The notes under the pieces were generated by a model. The model was not told where the DNA came from. It was given only the letters and a program-made list of their open reading frames with translations, and searched no databases. Below, one piece after another: positions 29,146 through 39,329 of a stretch of 49,009 nucleotides of DNA. Made by a program: the position numbers and the translations under genes. Positions within the stretch are counted from its first letter, which is position 1. Each line of letters opens with the position of its first letter. Source of the stretch: Diphasiastrum complanatum (taxonomy: Eukaryota > Streptophyta > Lycopodiopsida > Lycopodiales > Lycopodiaceae); assembly GCA_029204225.1 (NCBI GenBank), contig CM055101.1, forward strand, positions 493,997-543,005, given 5' to 3'.

Positions 29146-30756
29146 AAAAAGTCTAGTCATGATTTTTTGTGCTTCAAGAAAAATACTTTTCTTAATGCAT
29201 GTTAGCCCCTGTCAAATGAGCTTGTAGGAACATCCCTTCAAGTTGTATTTTCAAAAAGTAATACAATAGGATATTGCAATTCATAATGTGAATTAAGTAA
29301 TGTAAGTATAAAAAGTACCTCATGCTTGTTACTTGATCCAAATGTCGAATGGCTAGTTGTAAGTGAGTCACCATAAAAAGCAACCACCTAGACTCGGAAA
29401 GATAATACACTAGTGGAATTTCTCAATACTACACAAGGTAGAAACGACAACTATCACCAGGATATCTTTAAGAGTGATAAATCACTTCATATACTGAACG
29501 ATCAATAGAGAAATGATAGTGTATTGAATATTTATTGAATATCAAAAATCAGAGCAAAAACTCAAAGTACCTTGCCAGACCGTTATGGAAACTCACCTGA
29601 TACCCTAGAAATACGTCCAAAACCGATTTCACTTATTCAAAATGATCTTTGTGTCTGAAGTGTTATGGCACATTTCGGTAACCCAAGAAGGTTCTGTCCA
29701 GTACTACGAATCCTAAGTTGGGGATCTGCAATCATTATAGTGTTAGATACTACTTTGGGCCATGTGACCACATGCAACCTCGCTTTGGAACTAAATACTA
29801 ATGAAACCCAAATACAGGCTACTTTGTACCTACATATAGATCAGCATTGGTTTTCCCTCTCAATTCAAGTTGCCCTACTAGACGGGATCCCCCGAGTAGC
29901 TTTAGGGTTCATATGACTGACCTGGGATATCGGTTCCTACCCCTATCGGGTGATGTATGCCAACTGTTCAAAAGAGGAATTGCAAGATATCATTTTTATA
30001 CACCCAAATTTCATTACAACCTACAACCCTAGGACATCTTATTTAGAGTACGACACCACGAGGATTATAGTTACCTAGACATATATGTGTTCAGGCCAGA
30101 TGGGTCGCAGAAACTAATCAATGCTACATCTATGTATTTTGCAGGAGTATTGCAAGAAGTATCACAAACACCCCCAAATACCCCTTACATCGATCTGTGT
30201 GACGAATATCTAGAGTCGCCTGGAACCTCTAATAGCGTCAACATAAATTTCGAAGATAGACCTAGGAATACAAATCAACAAGCACTATACACCAACACCC
30301 TGACCTCGTGAATATCTCCAATGACATAGTATCCGATGACTCCACTGATGATCTTGTTTATGAATTGAGAACCATCTGAGTCGTTTGGGTTGGATCAAAA
30401 CTGAATTTCACAAGATTCTTGGCTAGAAATCTCTTTGAAATCCCTCAAACGATTTCTATCCCAAAATCTCCGAGATTCCATTATATCCTACCTAAGTTTC
30501 AGAGTCAAATTTAGCAAAATTCTAGGTCAATAGTATGAATGGCGGCACCGCTCAGATATTGCCCAGAACTACGCATAGAAGAATGGATGGCCATAAGGTT
30601 TGTTACCCTCAATACACAACATGAGAGTGTGAGCACCAGAGACTTAGCCGTTGAAATAGTTAGAGAAGTACGACACTTCTGAATCTGCATTTACTATCGC
30701 ATAGATAATGTATGGGTACCATTGTCCATTACTTTGACTCGACTGTGCCAAGGATA
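29146..30756 (+). repeat. Segmental duplication, copy 1 flank
   Basis: Everything from the E' RNase H end to 30756 is matched by 44203-46612. Differences by eye are mostly transitions. The other copy lacks about 14 bp just after the LTR (AAAAAGTCTAGTCA) and about 75 bp at 30163-30238. The match ends abruptly after GCCAAGGATA, where copy 2 is joined to a Ty3 RT. The flank does not resemble LTR sequence. Confidence 0.9.
29360..30311 (+). pseudogene. Unidentified coding-like relic, copy 1
   Basis: I do not recognise this protein. The clearest frame, 29665-29916, reads MAHFGNPRRFCPVLRILSWG, then VLDTTLGHVTT, LALELNTNE and LYLHIDQHWFSLSIQVALL. After a shift near 29900 another frame continues with TDLGYRFLPLSGDVCQLF, ARYHFYTPKFHYNLQP, VRHHEDYSYLDIYVFRPDG and ATSMYFAGVLQEV. 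In copy 2 the first frame extends upstream in phase to 45287 with two stops; in copy 1 a one-base loss near 29440 breaks it. Between the copies the 83-codon core differs by about 4 replacement and 7 silent changes. Possibly a decayed gene or viral/retroelement ORF. Confidence 0.4.
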
Positions 30757-30789
30757 TAAGAGAGTTAGCATACCAGATCTGAGAGAGTA
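30541..30789 (+). pseudogene. Second copy of the unidentified domain (tandem paralogue)
   Basis: The frame reads MAAPLRYCPELRIEEWMAIR, VTLNTQH, STRDLAVEIVREVRHF, a TGA, then IYYRIDNVWVPLSITLTRL and VSIPDLRE*. It aligns along its length with the frame at 29665: RRFCPVLRI/LRYCPELRI, VLDTT/VTLNT, LALEL/LAVEI, LYLHIDQHWFSLSI/IYYRIDNVWVPLSI. This implies an old tandem duplication of one domain of about 75 residues. The internal TGA is shared with the copy at 46393. Confidence 0.4.
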
Positions 30790-31666
30790 GAAGTGACAAA
30801 AATAGTATCATAGTTCGATAATCAGTTTATCTCTCAAGCGGTCATACCTCTGAGAGTTTGGAAAACTCTCATTGATTTGGGAGAACGAGGCGATCGAGAC
30901 AGCCCCCAATATTGGAAATGACGATACCCTGATCACTCACGTAAGGGCAGTGTGGGGGGTTCCCCTACTGGGGATCTTGTGACGGGACCAGTCCCTCGAC
31001 GAAAAATCCTCCAAACAAAGATAAACATTTTTTGAGTAGAGGTATATAATCTAGCATTTATGAGCTAGTAACAATCTAGCATATAAACTGTTTATGAATT
31101 ATAAAAGATATATAAGAAGAGGTCGAAATGGACCTCAAAAAAAAAAAAAAGGGAAAACTGCCTTAAACACATCTAGATATTCCGAGGCTTGTTCTGACCT
31201 CAATTGATAGATGTGCCCATTATCAACAGATTTATCAAAGTTTGATCCTCGGTATATTCCTCACATTAGCTTCAATATTCCAAGGGCTATTCTAAGGCCC
31301 TGACTTTATTAGAATTAGTCAGTATTCTATGGTGTGTTCCGAGGTCCATTCCAATGCCTCCACTTAATGCTAAAATCAACTCAAAATTGATGTATTCTAA
31401 ATTACACAATTTTCAAAGATTGTTGGGCGTTATATTCCCAAGCCTTGTCAAAGAATATATAGTGCACTGGATGACACAACTTTTTATCTGCTAAATTGTA
31501 TAGATCATCTAATAAAAGATGTCATAAGTGTCCAAAGATCGACATATTTGACATCCAACCACTATTCTTGGGCGTCCAACTATCCAAAATTCTGAAATTT
31601 GGCTTTTATCAAAAGCAGTGAATTTGCAAAACTGTAATTCTCCAAAGGATCCATTTACATATGACC
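30757..31666. other. Unassigned continuation
   Basis: This is the probable natural continuation of the coding-like relic (no junction is visible here, unlike in copy 2), but frames are full of stops. An A13 run lies at 31138-31150. From 31150 on the sequence is AT-rich with no gene. Confidence 0.4.
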
Positions 31667-31800
31667 AGACCAGTGTTGGCCAGGTAACAATTTATTATTT
31701 TCGGTTCTCAAGCCGGTTCTAATTCTCAAGAATCGGCTTATGTGTAGAACCGGCGGTTATGCTCTTTTGTAAGAACCGCCGGCCACGGTTGAGAACTGTC
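31667..31800. mobile_element. Possible hAT-type terminus with GGTTC repeats
   Basis: Starts with CAGTGTTGGCCAGGTAAC, the form of many hAT terminal repeats, followed by repeated GGTTCT/AGAACC motifs. A perfect 9-bp stem CCGGCGGTT/AACCGCCGG lies at 31750-31758 and 31774-31782. A similar GGAACCGATGGTTC palindrome occurs near 32481-32494. I did not find the matching inverted terminus or an 8-bp duplication, so this may be a one-ended fragment. Confidence 0.35.
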
Positions 31801-32756
31801 GGGTCCCTTTGAGCCTTGGAGGGGGAAATAACCTGAGTATCAATTCACCCTATAGAACCTAACATTCATTAAGGGCTTTTAACAAGTGACTATGTATTCA
31901 TGAGTAGGATGAGACCGAGGATGTTAAGATAGACAATATTGTCAATAGACTTTTTTCAAGGTTATCCTTTTTGTTGATGGTAGTTAGTTGATAAGTGGAA
32001 TGTTAAAAACTAAAGACATTGTGCACTACCGATCCACAAACCATCCGTTGTTTATCTGCCACTATTATCACAATGATCTCAGACATGGTTTTCAACCATT
32101 GGAGATCAATCCTCTAATTTTTTGACACCTAGAAACTCTTTGATAAAGATTCATGATAAGTGGAATGCTAAAAACTAAAGACATTGTGCAACAAGACTTT
32201 TTTTCAGCATTTTTTATACAAGTCATATTTTTTAGAGTGTTTATTTTTTAGTGTGTTTTTTTTGTACAATTGAAATATCAAAGGCATCAAAGAGTGTGAG
32301 ATTTTTAAGAGTAATTGATAAGTGGAGGAATGCTCAAATTTTGTGTGCTTACACCTTTTTGTACATGGATTCCACATGTCTTTTGATAAATAACGTAATC
32401 GAATTTTAACATAGTATGCAATAATCATTTTTGGAATGAGTTTTTTATAAATTTTTATAAAAATAGTATATATTGGGAACCTGGTATAGGAACCGATGGT
32501 TCTTATAGAAACTCAGTCCGGACCTATTTCCAGAAATTGGAAAACCGAGCAATATAGTATAGTAAAGAAACTGTCAAGAACTTTCTATGTACAAAGATCC
32601 AAAAGCAAAGAAGAATTGATCAAAAACACCTTGAACTCCTCAATGACGTACTCTTTTGCAATTGATTTTACAAAATTATATTTTTATCAAGCATATCATG
32701 CAGATCCCTGTTGTTTTCATTAGTTTAGGAGTATGGAACCCTAAACCCCTTAACAC
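31801..32756. other. Unassigned; direct repeat and possible minus-strand LTR
   Basis: A 37-bp direct repeat with one mismatch lies at 31989-32025 and 32154-32190 (TGATAAGTGGAATG.TAAAAAC). On the minus strand the right end reads TGTTAAGGGGTTTAGG directly after a PPT-like tract, so roughly the last few hundred bases may be the LTR of a minus-strand element. No second copy exists to prove it. No coding sequence is seen. Confidence 0.35.
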
Positions 32757-32770
32757 TCCCCCCCTCAAGC
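32757..32770 (-). other. Polypurine tract-like sequence
   Basis: The minus strand reads GCTTGAGGGGGGGAG next to TGTTAAGG, resembling PPT plus LTR start. The short minus-strand frame 33003-32812 beyond it may be a pol end but shows no firm RNase H motif. Confidence 0.4.
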
Positions 32771-34009
32771 AACCTCTCAATTGGACACATAAGTAGAACA
32801 ATATGCAAAACTCAGTTTTCATTGGTTTGGGATAACTGAAGAGCGAGACTAGCCATATAATGATGCACGTAGGTATGGATCACGTTATGAGTCAGCAAGG
32901 ATTTGAGAGATGTTCGATGCATTTGAGTACAAACAGACAAATAGTTAATCTTATTCTTGAACTGTTGGTTTCTAGACAATAGTCCACAACAACTAAAATC
33001 CATTCAAGGTTAAAGAGCTCAAATAGCCCACGAATATGTTAGAAACTTATATCTTTGTTACAAATAGGAATACAGATCTATGACTTAATTCCTCAGACAG
33101 GGACTACCATTTCAAATGTATACATATTGTTCTGTCAATGAGTGTGGAAGACTGTATGAAAGAGATATGTTATTCGGGTGCCGAATATAAAGTATTCAAG
33201 CAGATGAATAAGATAGTTTAAAGATAGTTCTTTAGAATAACTTTGCGGAAGCACAACAACAACTGTAATGAACTATTGCAACTGTCTGACTAGAGAGTGA
33301 TTTAAGTAATGCAGAAGACATCGCGAATCAAGATCACTCACACTTATTAGTGTGGAGAATAGAGATAAGAGAAAATAATCTTCGATACTCTATTCACTTC
33401 TTCAATCTCTCACAAGTACATGAACTCTCTCTCTTCGGTGGTGTGTGAGACTGAATCGTGTCTTCCATATATATCTTGTCAAACAACAAACACACCTCTA
33501 GAGATTACAAGTGCATCGCTCCATTGAATAGCTCTAGCTAATAGATGAGTTACATGTATGTACATTATGCCGTTAAAAGTATATTTAACTACGAGTTTAA
33601 ATTACTCTAATTTAATATGGCGATTCAAATCTAGTCGATTCATGTAAGTGACTTGATTAAGGCTATTCCAGGCATCGTTTTATTTTTGGAGGTCTTATCC
33701 TTTAGTGCAAGACAAATATTCCACCATTACATCTCGAAAAATGATATGGGCCTCTTCATAATATATAATTGTCCAGTGCATATCTTCATATTCGAGTATA
33801 TATTGTCATATTCGAGTAGATATTCGTTATTTAGCAAATACATGACATCACATCAATTGGCAAAGATGTTTTGGATCTATTTTTGCAGGTGTTTGAAAAC
33901 TCAAGTAAGGTCAAAGGAGCAGTAAGCAAGTGTTGTTCAAGTTCACTTAAATTTTTCTATTTCATGTTTGAGCAATTTCATGTGAATGAGTGCAAATTGT
34001 CAAGATATG
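32771..34009. other. Unassigned 1.2-kb stretch
   Basis: No gene is recognised. Around 33300-33500 the minus strand contains TATATATGG and a CT/GA-rich section resembling LTR promoter sequence, but no partner copy is in the window. An imperfect tandem repeat of CATATTCGAGTA occurs near 33790-33830. The left part of the plus-strand open frame that starts at 33871 lies here; it is not shared with the minus-strand family-B copy. Confidence 0.4.
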
Positions 34010-34520
34010 GTAAAACTAGCTACATTGGTTTGCATCATTTTGATGTTGGAGTTGTACTAGCATTCTTGGCTAGTTTTGTTGATGGAAATGAAGCTATTGG
34101 AAGTTCCTTATGTCACTCATTCATGGCCAATTCATCAAGTGTTGATAATATATTGTGGCAAGATGGAAGTGGAGGCTCATTTGTTTTATGGTGGATACAT
34201 ATCAAGAAAGGACAAAGTTGGATGAGACAAGCAAGAAAATGGTCATTACTCACATTTGGTTGCTATAATTTTCCAGAGAGTTCAAAGTTTGAAAAATGGA
34301 AGAATCATTTCATTTACATTCTATTTGGTTCTTCATGTTTTTGTTACATCTTGGCATGTAAAATTGATGAAAGAAATAGTGAAGCATCCAATTTGGATAC
34401 TATTCTTTATATCAATTATGGAAACTAATTTAGAACACTAAAAAAGGAGGTCAAAACTTAGGATGGAGATCATTCTAAAATTGGATCAAAGTAGTATGGT
34501 TAAAACTATGCCAAAACTAG
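34010..34520 (+). mobile_element. Family-B internal 3' segment, plus-strand copy
   Basis: Near-identical to 13111-13622 in reverse complement. The open frame runs to TAA at 34428 and shares LHHFDVGVVLAFLASF ... ILYINYGN with it. After the stop, the frame that leads into the PPT reads VKTMPKLVEEGV*, resembling the pol end of element A, so the segment sits where RNase H would end. No RT, integrase or Gag motif is found upstream, so the element is truncated or was never autonomous. Confidence 0.75.
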
Positions 34521-34532
34521 TTGAAGAGGGAG
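34521..34532 (+). other. Polypurine tract of family-B copy
   Basis: TTGAAGAGGGAG immediately before TGTGAGAGAT, identical to the tracts of element A and of the minus-strand family-B copy. Confidence 0.88.
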
Positions 34533-34858
34533 TGTGAGAGATTTCAACTAGTTTAGTCATAGTTTGGTCATAGTTTGGTAATTGTCAATATCAGGCCAAT
34601 ATGCATTTTTAGACTTAGAGATAAACTTTCTAAAGTTATTTTAGTTAAAGTTCATTTGAATAAACACTTTTGGAAAGTGTGGGAAAGTTATTAGGTCGAA
34701 TTTGGACACATTCAAATTTGAATGTTAGATGCATTGAATCTAGTCACATTGATGATAGGGTTTTTGAACTAGAGGAGTTTTGGAGAGAAACCAAACTCAT
34801 TAATGAGGCATGGATCTGTTATATATAGTGTGAATTCGTGGGAGAACAGACTTTTCTT

Positions 34859-34946
<88 letters not shown>

Positions 34947-35135
34947 CATGCTTATACATGAGTTCTCTTGGATTCATATATCCATTGGTGCACTATCTTG
35001 GTGATATCTTGCAATCTTGTGTGTAGACTGCTCATATTTTGCTATTTTTGGGTCCACATGTGGGAAGTACAATAGGGTATCGTTATTGTACGGACAACAA
35101 CTTCATTTTATCATTTGATGGTTGATCAAGTTCTA
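34533..35135 (+). repeat. Family-B 3' LTR, truncated
   Basis: Starts TGTGAGAGATTTCAAC after the PPT and follows 12405-13098 in reverse complement up to TTGATCAAGTTCT. It then switches to family-F LTR at about 35136-35142 within an A-run. The last roughly 140 bp are lost. A TATATATA box lies near 34819, followed by the (TC)n tract. The (TC)n falls in the predicted transcribed part. Confidence 0.9.
34863..34942. repeat. (TC)n microsatellite inside family-B LTR
   Basis: 80 bp of pure TC (40 units). The other family-B LTR has an interrupted GA-rich tract of about 60 bp at the same place, so the tract expanded here or decayed there. Confidence 0.95.
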
Positions 35136-35141
35136 AAAAAA

Positions 35142-35467
35142 AATATTGTAAATTCAGTTATGATAATAGAAGTGATTTTCTCAATGCTCTATTTTGTGAT
35201 GTGTATGTTATACAATATTGGAATGCATGCTAGTGGTAGATAAATTTCCGTTGTTGTTTTTTCAATATTAAATGATGTTTAAAAATTTAATTTTTACAGC
35301 AGATTGTCAGAAGATCTGGGGCTTGGAAGAGAATTAGACTGTAGTTAGTAGTAGTAGCTAGTCTTGCCAAGTCGGATCTATCCAGTCTTCATCATGTTTC
35401 GCTTCGTTTTGTTTCATTTCATTTCAATTTGCTATGTTTCATTTCGCTTCGCGCCTATTACCCATCA
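35142..35467 (+). repeat. Family-F 5' LTR, 5'-truncated
   Basis: Matches 37910-38230 (GATAATAGAAGTGATTTT, ATTGGAATGCATGCTAG, CAGAAGATCTGGGGCTTGG). It ends in the pyrimidine-rich TTTCATTTCGCTTCG stretch and CCCATCA. The U3 portion with degenerate repeats is missing, replaced by the family-B LTR, so the promoter of this copy may now be that of family B. Confidence 0.88.
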
Positions 35468-35468
35468 G

Positions 35469-35481
35469 TGGTTTCAGAGCC
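35469..35481 (+). other. Primer-binding site of family-F element, mutated
   Basis: TGGTTTCAGAGCC, one base different from the PBS at 4775-4787 (TGGTATCAGAGCC). Confidence 0.85.
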
Positions 35482-35524
35482 ACGACTTTTGATTATCAAA
35501 GGCTTTGCCTGATTTCTTCAGGTT

Positions 35525-36190
35525 ATGGCATCCATTAGCAGCATTCAATCAAAGATCTGCACAATCTTTGACTCGTCAGGATCATACTTCCTAGGATGGA
35601 AGAAGGTAAAGACTTCTCTGATACTGAAAAGAGAAGGTCTATGGCCCTGGGTTGATGGCACAGAAGAGATGCCCACAGCCACTGGCAAAGAGCTACGTGA
35701 ATGGTGAGAGAAGAATGACAAGACAATAGCTGTGTTGTCATCATCCATTGAAGACAGCTTGACACTTGATCTAGCCACACTCTCCAAGGCAAAGGAAATG
35801 TAGGATACTTTGCTGACTAGATTTCAAATGAAATCACAAAGCCAAATTATGCTTCTTGAAGATCAGCTGACCAATGGTAAAGACCTCACTTCCTTCATTA
35901 GAAAGATGAAGGACCTGTTCCTCTCGCTGCACAATTTCAGAACAGACAATGAAGTCTCAGCAGAGAAGCAGCTCACATACCTGTTGCGAGCTCTACCAAG
36001 ATCATTTCAAACAACTCAAACACTATTTGCTAAAGATCCAGAGATGACCCTTGAGAAGGCTATAATCAAGATCAGAGAAGAGGTGGAAGCCCGTGAACAC
36101 CTTGATGACAAGGATAACTTTGATCAAGCTCTCTACAACAACAAAGAGAAGCATAAGAAAAATTTCAAGCCTAAGAGGGAGTCAAGCTAA
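35525..36190 (+). pseudogene. Family-F copia Gag
   Basis: The frame from ATG 35525 (MASISSIQSKICTIFDSS) stays in phase for about 220 codons to TAA at 36188-36190, with two nonsense codons: TGA at 35705-35707 and TAG right after ATG at about 35801. It shows LGWKKVKTSLILK, then EDSLTLDLATLSKAKEM and LEDQLTNGKDLTSFIRKMK, RALPRSFQTTQTL, and EKAIIKIREEVEAREHLDD. This is the UBN2-like Gag of the family also found at 4120. The PBS is 44 bp upstream, so the leader is very short. The frame continues into a Lys-rich end. Confidence 0.88.
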
Positions 36191-37138
36191 AGACAAGATT
36201 GAAGGTAGCAGTCAGAGGGAGCCAAAGAAGACAAATGGAAGAGCATAAACAAACTGAGACAGCAGAATGGTGAGAAGAAGACTTGCACAAGATGAACATG
36301 AGAAGGCCATACTATTGATAAGTGGTCGCTCAATCCAAAGATAGAGTGCATCCACTCTCACAAGAAGGGTCATGCAGCCATTGACTGCAACCAAAATCCC
36401 AGAATCAAGAAAGATCAGAGCAGACGAGAGAGTGACAATAGCTCATCCTATGTGGAGGAATCAGAGTCCTCCAAGATGGCCGAAGATAGAGCCAACAACG
36501 GTAATAATCCAATAACTTACTTGTGTGTTGATGTCTGTGCGACATCAACTTCAGATACACAAGAGATAATTATTGATTCAGGTGCAAAGTCACACTTTGT
36601 GGCAACGAGACACATGATCACCGATTATCAAGAATCAGAATCTTCTAGGTATATAATTTTGTGAGATGGTCCTAGACATAAAGACAGCGGAACTGGAGCG
36701 TTGTTGGATAGAAGGCTTGACGATACTCTATACATGCCCACTTTTCAAAAAGACCTACTATCTATTGTTAAAATGGTAGATGCAGGACTAACAGTCACCT
36801 TTGAAGGCGATACTTGTGAAATGGTTGAATCTGCAACCACTCAGCTTGTCACCACAAGAAAGTGAAAAGAGAACCTGTATCACCTCAAGATCCGAGTACC
36901 TTCAGAGTAAGCTCATCAGATCAACGAATCGATGGATATTATATGGCACAGGAAGCTGTATCACATGAATATAGTTGCTCTATACAACGCTGGCCGGAGA
37001 AGAGCATTCATTAGTGTCAACATCAAAGTTGTAGCATGCTTCAAGTCCTGCGATGCCTGTAACAAAGACAAGATGTCACGTATACCATTCACCGAGGACT
37101 CTTTAGAATGAAAGAATGCATGAAACTAGTACACTCTA
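36191..37138 (+). pseudogene. Family-F zinc knuckle, protease and integrase N-terminus
   Basis: Near 36350-36393 is a knuckle CIHSHKKGHAAIDC with the second cysteine changed to serine. The protease frame (36452-36664) has IIIDSGAKSHFVATRHM with an intact DSG and stops at TGA. Further on, several frames give the rest of the protease and then IIWHRKLYHMNIVALYN ... FKSCDACNKDKMS, the HHCC zinc site of integrase. The catalytic core that should follow is missing: at about 37110 the sequence passes straight to the region after the core. Confidence 0.82.
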
Positions 37139-37499
37139 TTGTCTGACAGTAGACAAATTAAGACTGTTAGAGATGTCAGATTTGATGAGTCAAAGACAAT
37201 GGCTGACGGAGATCTAGTTGGCTACGAAATCTTGACCAGAGGATACTATGACCTGCCGACATCTAAGAAGGGAGTAGACCTTGAGCACCCTGAACAAGAT
37301 GCTCAAATTCTAGATGGACAAAGTGCCTTTTCAAACGACGAACAACAAAGCGCACATCCTATACCCAGGACACCTGCTACTCACTGCAATTCAGCAATTA
37401 ACAAAGGCAAGGCCATCGATTTGACTACGAACTCTCCAAGAAGATCCATGAGAGAAAGAACATCACCTGTCAGATTTGTGCCTGATAGCTCAGCCTCTA
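37139..37499 (+). pseudogene. Family-F post-integrase linker
   Basis: Begins KTVRDVRFDESKTMADGDL, the motif at the end of the copia integrase region, followed by an acidic/Ser-rich linker and RRSMRERTSPVRFVPDSS, the basic motif before RT. It then runs directly into the F 3' LTR near 37500, so RT and RNase H are deleted. The element thus keeps gag, protease and linker but lacks every replicative enzyme. Confidence 0.8.
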
Positions 37500-38230
37500 T
37501 TTTGTCGCCCTTCAGGAAAAAACGACACTGTTGCGTTTTTCACCTTCAAGAAAAAGTGACACTATCTCAAATGCCTTAGAAAAATTTTCTGGCCAACCTT
37601 CGCATTTTTTGCCCTTCGAGAAAAAGCAACACTGTTGTCAAATGCCTTCCAGATAAAAGCAAAGTGCCCTTGAAAAAGCGAATGTGCGCTTGAAAAAATG
37701 ACACTGCTCTTAAAGTCGCAAAAATGTTTTTTAAGTAAAGGCGAAGGCCTGCAGCATAAAGGCATTGTCCAACGAGCAGAAGGCAGCTAATGCACGAGCA
37801 AAAGGAGAAGGTCAAACGACACGACACGACACAAAATTGTTCGTGACACGAAACTCTTCACACTCCAAAGGGCCTGGAAAATAGACAGTGCTCAATAAAG
37901 ATATTGTACATTCAATTATGATAATAGAAGTGATTTTTTTAATGTTCTGTTCTGTGATGTGTATGATCTGCAATATTGGAATGCATGCTAGCAGTAGATA
38001 AATTTCTGTTGTTGTTTTCTCAACATTATCTGATGTTTACAAGTTTAATTTTTACAACAAATCGTCAGAAGATCTGGGGCTTGGAAGGGAATTAGACCGC
38101 AGTCAGTAGCTGTAGCTACTCTTGCCAAGTCGGCTCTATTCGGCCTTCTTCGCACTTCGCTTCATTTCATTTTGTTTCGTTTCATTTTGATTCGCTTCGT
38201 TTCATTTCGCTTCATGACTATTTTGCATCA
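37500..38230 (+). repeat. Family-F 3' LTR
   Basis: From about 37500 it contains degenerate GAAAAAGTGACACT/CAAATGCCTT repeats as in the minus-strand F LTR (5400-5960). CACGACACGACACGAC follows near 37820, then the conserved inner part and a TTTCGTTTCATTTTG pyrimidine tract, ending TTTTGCATCA at 38230. The start is blurred because the repeat abuts the pol linker; no PPT is visible, so the 5' end may be incomplete. Confidence 0.75.
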
Positions 38231-39120
38231 CATCCTAGACACAAAGTCAAGGAGGTCCATATTCAGGATTCATTAAATTATTAGATACTTGTTTATTGGT
38301 CTACTGAAACCAATCACTTTGGGTTACTTGCAGTTGAGTTCCACTTTCTGTTGTCACCTATTGTAGGTAATTAAATTTTTGCTAGTTAATTAAATTTGAT
38401 GTATATAAAATGAGACTAAGAATAGTCTCAATTTATTTGGATTTGTCTTTAAATAAGTAATTGCAAAAATTGATACTTTGGATGATTGGATCAAGAAGTG
38501 GATGGATTTCCTAGAGGAAAAACTTGTGGTATGGGACGCAAGCGATTCTAAACAAGAGTTCTGAAACTAATTGGATCTGGTTGACCATTGAATAGCCGTA
38601 AATCTTAAATGATGCCATATAATAATGGTCACAAAAGAGTGTTTTGTCGAAAATTTGAGATATTGGTCATGGATATCTCAAATTTATAAAACCGGAAACC
38701 CTACAAGCTATTTCTTTATACTAAGAATATAAGCGTGAATTTTTTAGCATATATAAATTCGATTTCATGTCGATATACATAAGTTCCTCTATAGTCCTAG
38801 GAACAAGAAAAACATACCAAAATTAGAATTCATGGAGGAAGTGATAGGCTACCTCATCCACCAATGATGCGCTAAACAGAGCATGTACTAAGCGCTATAA
38901 TAGTGCAGAGGGACTGGCACTATTCAAACATGGTACCTGTTGGGGGTATTTCCACCACTTTGTAAATAAATAAAGGTGAACAAATAGAAATAGTTGCGAG
39001 GGTCCCATGGCCCAATGAGCACTTGTAAATAAATAATTTTGGACATAAACTTGACTTTTATGTCATTAAAAATAATATTAGAAGGCCAAAGTTAAGCTTA
39101 AACTTAAGTTCCTTAGTTTA
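38231..39120. other. Unassigned stretch
   Basis: AT-rich, no coding or repeat similarity noticed. TAATTAAATTT occurs twice near 38360-38400. Likely flank of the F insertion. Confidence 0.4.
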
Positions 39121-39300
39121 ATTAATTAGTCAAAGTCAATTGGTGGTAGGTGAAGTGTGTTTCTCTCTCCACCATTGCTTAGTTTGTGTTTTTGATGAAG
39201 GGTGTGGATTTCAATCCCACCTTGGAATAGCCAATAGGAGAAAGGGGCAAGGGCCTTTCCCAATCAACAAAAAGACACCATTTGTATCATATTTTCATGC
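39121..39300 (+). mobile_element. Possible tRNA-derived SINE
   Basis: A box-A-like TTGCTTAGTTTGTG (39175-39188) is followed 17 bp later by a box-B-like GGATTTCAATCCC (39206-39218), then CACCTTGG and an A-rich end after GCCTTTCCCAATC. This is the order of plant tRNA-related SINEs with an internal RNA polymerase III promoter. Ends and target duplication cannot be fixed from one copy. Confidence 0.4.
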
Positions 39301-39329
39301 TTAATGAGGAGGAGACTCTCCTTCTAACC

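Noticed and set aside
29665-30311. Calling this relic a viral coat or movement protein
   Set aside because: No motif that I can name; the tandem domain similarity alone does not identify a family.
31138-31150. A-run as the tail of a LINE or processed pseudogene
   Set aside because: No upstream LINE coding motif and no target duplication found around it.
34838-35026. Leu/Ser-rich repeat ORF
   Set aside because: Produced by the (TC)n tract inside the family-B LTR.
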